Positions 4,663-7,242 of a stretch of DNA of 7,242 nucleotides are shown one piece after another. Made by a program: the position numbers and the translations under genes. The first letter of the stretch is position 1; every line of letters begins with the position of its first letter. Source of the DNA: Sphingomonas sp. UBA1000 (GTDB lineage: Bacteria > Pseudomonadota > Alphaproteobacteria > Sphingomonadales > Sphingomonadaceae); NCBI GenBank assembly GCA_002291855.1, contig DBAW01000236.1, positions 1 through 7,242 of the forward strand, in the 5' to 3' direction. The notes beneath the pieces were generated by a model, which worked only from the letters and a program-made list of their open reading frames with translations, was not told the DNA's origin and searched no databases.

Positions 4663-7172
4663 CAGAAGTCGAACCGCAGCGCGGCCGAGACGGTGCGGCC
4701 GTTGATCGAGCGCGCGCGCACGATGTTGTCGGCCGGGATCGCGCCTTCCTCCGCCTCGGTGAAGCCATTGACGTCGAACAGATTGTTGGCGTTCACCGAC
4801 AGGGTGACGCGCGGTGCCGGGCTGAACCGGGCAAAGGCGTTGACCTGGGTGAAGCCCGGCAGCTTCAGCCGGTTGTCGTCCTGGGCAAAGCTGTCGGTGG
4901 TGCCGACCATGTTCGCGCCCAGCGCGAACCGCCCGGTCTCATATTGGGCGGTCGCCTGATAGATGAAATCGGCCTGGCGGCGCGGGCGGTTGCCGGCGGT
5001 GGCCGGGTTGACCGCGTCGCGGGTGATTTCGGCATCGGTATAGGTCGCGCCCGCCGACAGGGTGAACCCGCCGCGGCGGATGCTGCCTTCCACTTCCAGC
5101 CCCCAGGCCCGGTAGGACCGGTCGAACAGCCTTTGCGTCGTCGCCTCGAAATTCTGTTCCTCGGTGCGGGCGTGGAACAGCGTGGCGTAAAGCTGGGTGC
5201 CGCCGTCGCGATATTTCACCCCGCCTTCGAGCTGGCGGACGAAATCGACCGCCAGCGCCGGGTTGCGCAGCGCGCCGGTGGTGGTGCTGACATTGTTGTC
5301 GTTGAACAGCAGCCGGTCGGCATTGGCGCGGCCGCCGCGCGCATAGCTGGCGAACAGCGCCAGCGTGTCGGCCAGCCGGTAGCTGAGGCCCAGCGAGTAG
5401 GACAGGTAATCATAATTGTAATCGACCGGGGCCGGGCTGCCGAGCGGGACGACCGCGCTCAGCTGTTCGGCGGTCGAGATGCTGCCATTGCCGTCGACAT
5501 CGACCGGCCGGGTGCCGACGCGCCCGCCGCCCAGATCCGCGCCGAAGGTCGTGCCGCGCGCGCGGCCGAAATCGTAACGCAGCGCGCCATCGACCGACAG
5601 CTTGCCGAACCGCATGTTGAGCGAGGCGAAAGGCGCGTTGGTGTCGTAGCTCAGGTCATAGACGCGCCGGCAGCAGCCGCCGAAAAAGCTCGCGCCATAA
5701 GCGACGGTGCCATTGTCGGTGACCGCCGCGCCGCCGGCGGTGCGGATGTCGATCAGCCCGGCATTGCCGCCGCCGCGCACCTCGAGCAGGTGCGACGTCC
5801 ACAGCCAGTCGGTCGCGATCTCCTGCCGCGACTTGTAGAAGCCGAAGGTCACCGCACCCTCGCCGCCGCCGATCGTCAGATCGCGGGTCAGGCGCAGATC
5901 ATTGGTGATGTTATCAAGGCTGTTGAGCCGGGTGTTGAACAGCACGACGCGCGCAACGAGCGTGTCTGTCGGCACCGCCTGCCCGGCAGTGGGGCCGGTT
6001 GCAAAGCGCGCGGTCGCGCCCGCGCCGCCCAGTTCGGTCGCAATCGCGCCGGCAGTGCCGACCGAGGCCGGGAAGGGCGAGGTGAAGCCGCCCGACACGT
6101 CGGAGAAGCGGAACCGGTTGACGAGCGTCCAGTCGTCATCGACGTCGACCGAGGTTTCAAACCCGAACGCCTTGACCAGCGGGCGCATCCCGTCGGTCAC
6201 GTCGAACCGCTCGGGCACATTCTGGCCGTTGAGCGACAGCGCCTGCAAAAAGCCGCGCGAATGCAGGCTGTCGCCGTTGATGCTGAAGCCGGGCAGGCTG
6301 GTATAGACCGGATCGGCATCGGTGCCGGTCACGCGCACCGGATTGGGCAGATAGCCGACTGCGCGGTCGTCCAGATATTTGCCGTAGAAGCGGATATAGC
6401 CGCCCTCGAACGTGCGGGTGACGTTGAGCTTGATCTGCCCGCCCTTCAGCCCGTCATAGCCGAGCCGGCGCGGCCCTTCGCCCTGGCGGTAGAAGCCGCC
6501 GACATGGAAGCTCCAGTCCTTGCCGATCGGCGCGCCATAATCGAAATCGACGCGATATTCCTCATAATCCAGCCCGAGCGTCGTCTGGATCGCGCCGCCC
6601 TGCTGCTCGCCGGTCTTGGAGATGAAGTTGATCACCCCGCCCGGCGAGTTGGAGGCGAAGGTCGAGGCCGAGCCGCCGCGCACCGCCTCGATCCGGGCGA
6701 TGTTGAAATCGGCGCGCACGAAGATATCGGCATTGCCGAAGGTGATGTCGCCAAACTCAAGGACGGGCAGACCGTCTTCGTGCAGCTGGAGGAATTTGGC
6801 CCCGCCCGAAGCGACCGGCAGGCCGCGCACGGCGATATTGGCATTGCCTTCGCCGCCCGAGGCTTCGGCGCGGATGCCGGGGATCTGGCGGAACGCCTCC
6901 GCCGCCGAACGCGGTGCAAGGTCGATCAGCGCCGCGCCCGACAGCGCGCTGGTCGCCACCGTGGCATCGAGCCGGTTCTGGCCGCGCGCCACGGCGGTGA
7001 CGACGATGTCGTCGGCGGGCGCGGCGGACGAGTCGCTGTCTTGGGCGGAATCGGCCTGGGTGGTGTCGGCCTGGGCCGGCTCTGCCGCCGCCATGGCCCG
7101 GGCGGGCATCGCGGCGGCGATCGCGAGCGCCGGCAACATGACGCCAGCCAGCAATGCGTGGTGCTTCACCAT
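4662..7172 (-). CDS. TonB-dependent outer-membrane receptor, probable sucrose / fructo-oligosaccharide uptake
   Basis: An 836-residue TonB-dependent transporter that should move its substrate across the outer membrane using energy from TonB-ExbBD. The signal peptide spans residues 1 to about 26-30 (MVKHH, a hydrophobic run, then a PARA cleavage region). A Asp/Gln/Ala-rich linker follows, then a TonB-box-like DDIVVTA (54-60) and the plug domain to about residue 190, with FRQIPGIRAE, NIAVRGLP, IEAVRGGSASTF and SNSPGGVINFISKTG. The 22-strand barrel runs to the C-terminal R-F-D-F, ending in the phenylalanine needed for outer-membrane insertion. Odd features are an EF-hand-like loop DVDGNGSISTAE (558-569) and neighbouring cysteines (500-501), both in predicted extracellular loops. 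The start at 7172 is chosen over ATG 7181 and ATG 7235 because AGGGGAG at 7182-7188 lies at proper spacing (9 nt) and the signal peptide then begins correctly. It is first in the operon. The substrate is inferred from the GH68 and fructokinase genes downstream; the sequence alone does not reveal it. Confidence 0.95.
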   Translation of the reverse strand: MVKHHALLAGVMLPALAIAAAMPARAMAAAEPAQADTTQADSAQDSDSSAAPADDIVVTAVARGQNRLDATVATSALSGAALIDLAPRSAAEAFRQIPGIRAEASGGEGNANIAVRGLPVASGGAKFLQLHEDGLPVLEFGDITFGNADIFVRADFNIARIEAVRGGSASTFASNSPGGVINFISKTGEQQGGAIQTTLGLDYEEYRVDFDYGAPIGKDWSFHVGGFYRQGEGPRRLGYDGLKGGQIKLNVTRTFEGGYIRFYGKYLDDRAVGYLPNPVRVTGTDADPVYTSLPGFSINGDSLHSRGFLQALSLNGQNVPERFDVTDGMRPLVKAFGFETSVDVDDDWTLVNRFRFSDVSGGFTSPFPASVGTAGAIATELGGAGATARFATGPTAGQAVPTDTLVARVVLFNTRLNSLDNITNDLRLTRDLTIGGGEGAVTFGFYKSRQEIATDWLWTSHLLEVRGGGNAGLIDIRTAGGAAVTDNGTVAYGASFFGGCCRRVYDLSYDTNAPFASLNMRFGKLSVDGALRYDFGRARGTTFGADLGGGRVGTRPVDVDGNGSISTAEQLSAVVPLGSPAPVDYNYDYLSYSLGLSYRLADTLALFASYARGGRANADRLLFNDNNVSTTTGALRNPALAVDFVRQLEGGVKYRDGGTQLYATLFHARTEEQNFEATTQRLFDRSYRAWGLEVEGSIRRGGFTLSAGATYTDAEITRDAVNPATAGNRPRRQADFIYQATAQYETGRFALGANMVGTTDSFAQDDNRLKLPGFTQVNAFARFSPAPRVTLSVNANNLFDVNGFTEAEEGAIPADNIVRARSINGRTVSAALRFDF

Positions 7173-7181
7173 ATCCTGCAT

Positions 7182-7188
7182 CTCCCCT
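7182..7188 (-). promoter_or_regulatory. Shine-Dalgarno of the TonB-dependent receptor
   Basis: The minus strand reads AGGGGAG here, with 9 nt to the ATG at 7172 but none to the ATG at 7181. It therefore decides the start in favour of 7172. It is the clearest ribosome-binding site in the window; the downstream operon genes have no comparable site. Confidence 0.65.
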
Positions 7189-7200
7189 GCTTGCCGTTTT

Positions 7201-7216
7201 TGCCACGGCGTTGGCA
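7201..7216. promoter_or_regulatory. Inverted repeat in the receptor leader (possible second operator)
   Basis: TGCCA at 7201-7205 and TGGCA at 7212-7216 form a 5+5 inverted repeat with a 6-nt spacer. It lies just downstream of the proposed -10, around the likely transcription start, where a bound repressor would block initiation. It differs from the palindrome at 7233-7242, so it may bind another protein or act as a leader hairpin. A second short repeat (GCCGT 7193-7197 with ACGGC 7205-7209) overlaps it, so the two hairpins would exclude each other. Confidence 0.25.
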
Positions 7217-7218
7217 GG

Positions 7219-7226
7219 GGTATAAA
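7219..7226 (-). promoter_or_regulatory. Candidate -10 element of the receptor-GH68-fructokinase operon
   Basis: The minus strand reads TTTATACC here, containing TTTATA (7226-7221) and TATACC (7224-7219). It is an A/T-rich patch in an otherwise very GC-rich region, 47 nt upstream of the receptor ATG. The matching -35 would fall at or just beyond the right edge of the window, so the promoter cannot be fully assessed. The palindrome at 7233-7242 would lie between the two elements. Confidence 0.4.
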
Positions 7227-7232
7227 TGGATG

Positions 7233-7242
7233 CAATCGATTG
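7233..7242. promoter_or_regulatory. Palindromic operator candidate for the LacI-family regulator (cut by window edge)
   Basis: CAATCGATTG is a perfect 10-bp palindrome with a central CG, the usual symmetry of LacI-family operators, where the hinge helices part the central CG step. The preceding bases are TG (7231-7232), so if CA follows beyond the edge it would be a 14-bp palindrome TGCAATCGATTGCA. It sits just upstream of the probable -10 of the sugar operon, a position suited to repression. The assignment to the LacI protein at 1638-2636 is inferred from proximity. Confidence 0.5.

Noticed and set aside
3578..4705. Plus-strand open frame of 375 codons over the GH68 gene
   Set aside because: Shadow of the GH68 gene, whose catalytic motifs are all intact on the minus strand.
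4640..4768. Longer start for the GH68 enzyme, inside the receptor gene
   Set aside because: The extension is an Arg/Ser-rich out-of-frame reading of the receptor C-terminus and is not a signal peptide.
7173..7235. N-terminal extension of the receptor from ATG 7235 or 7181
   Set aside because: ATG 7235 would be upstream of the -10 candidate and delay the signal peptide; ATG 7181 directly abuts the Shine-Dalgarno. ATG 7172 has the right spacing.
1..7242. CRISPR arrays, tRNA or rRNA genes, insertion sequences, phage or defence genes
   Set aside because: No spaced direct repeats, no RNA gene signatures, no transposase motifs and no terminal inverted repeats were seen; the window is fully explained by metabolic genes.

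Overview
The window is about 70% GC, dense in genes, and looks like the chromosome of an alphaproteobacterium. A sphingomonad (Sphingomonas or a relative) is the best guess, based on the strong G/C bias at third codon positions, the style of the TonB-dependent receptor, and a receptor-plus-glycosidase-plus-kinase sugar locus. This assignment is inference; there is no rRNA or other taxonomic marker here.

Layout, left to right. (1) Positions 1-1483, plus strand: the 3' end of egtB and all of egtD, overlapping by 10 nt. They form the two-gene ergothioneine pathway typical of proteobacteria: EgtD trimethylates histidine to hercynine, and EgtB joins the sulfur donor to it oxidatively. (2) Positions 1484-1637: a 154-nt gap holding a plausible sigma70-type promoter for the next gene, with an inverted repeat lying across its -10 element. 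(3) Positions 1638-2636, plus strand: a LacI-family regulator. (4) Positions 2628-7172, minus strand: a compact three-gene operon, in transcription order a TonB-dependent outer-membrane receptor, a GH68 fructosyl-hydrolase (sucrase/levansucrase family), and a ROK-family fructokinase. The gaps are 22 nt and a 4-nt ATGA overlap. The fructokinase and lacI genes converge and their ends overlap by 9 nt. (5) Positions 7173-7242: the operon leader, with a good Shine-Dalgarno, a probable -10 element, and two inverted repeats. One is a perfect palindrome with a central CG, the usual look of a LacI-family operator, cut by the window edge.

How the genes work together (inference from families and context): the right-hand block is a sucrose or short beta-fructan utilisation locus. 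The receptor brings the sugar across the outer membrane, the GH68 enzyme splits it and releases fructose, and the ROK kinase makes fructose 6-phosphate. The convergent LacI protein probably represses the operon until sugar is present. No inner-membrane sugar transporter is seen in the window.

Nothing here is clearly a new type of system. The points most worth a second look are a textbook EF-hand calcium loop inside an extracellular loop of the receptor, a GH68 enzyme that has no signal peptide and carries Gln where polymer-forming relatives carry His or Arg, a tiny ORF linking the receptor stop to the GH68 start, and the candidate operators. There is no gene-free stretch longer than 300 bases.
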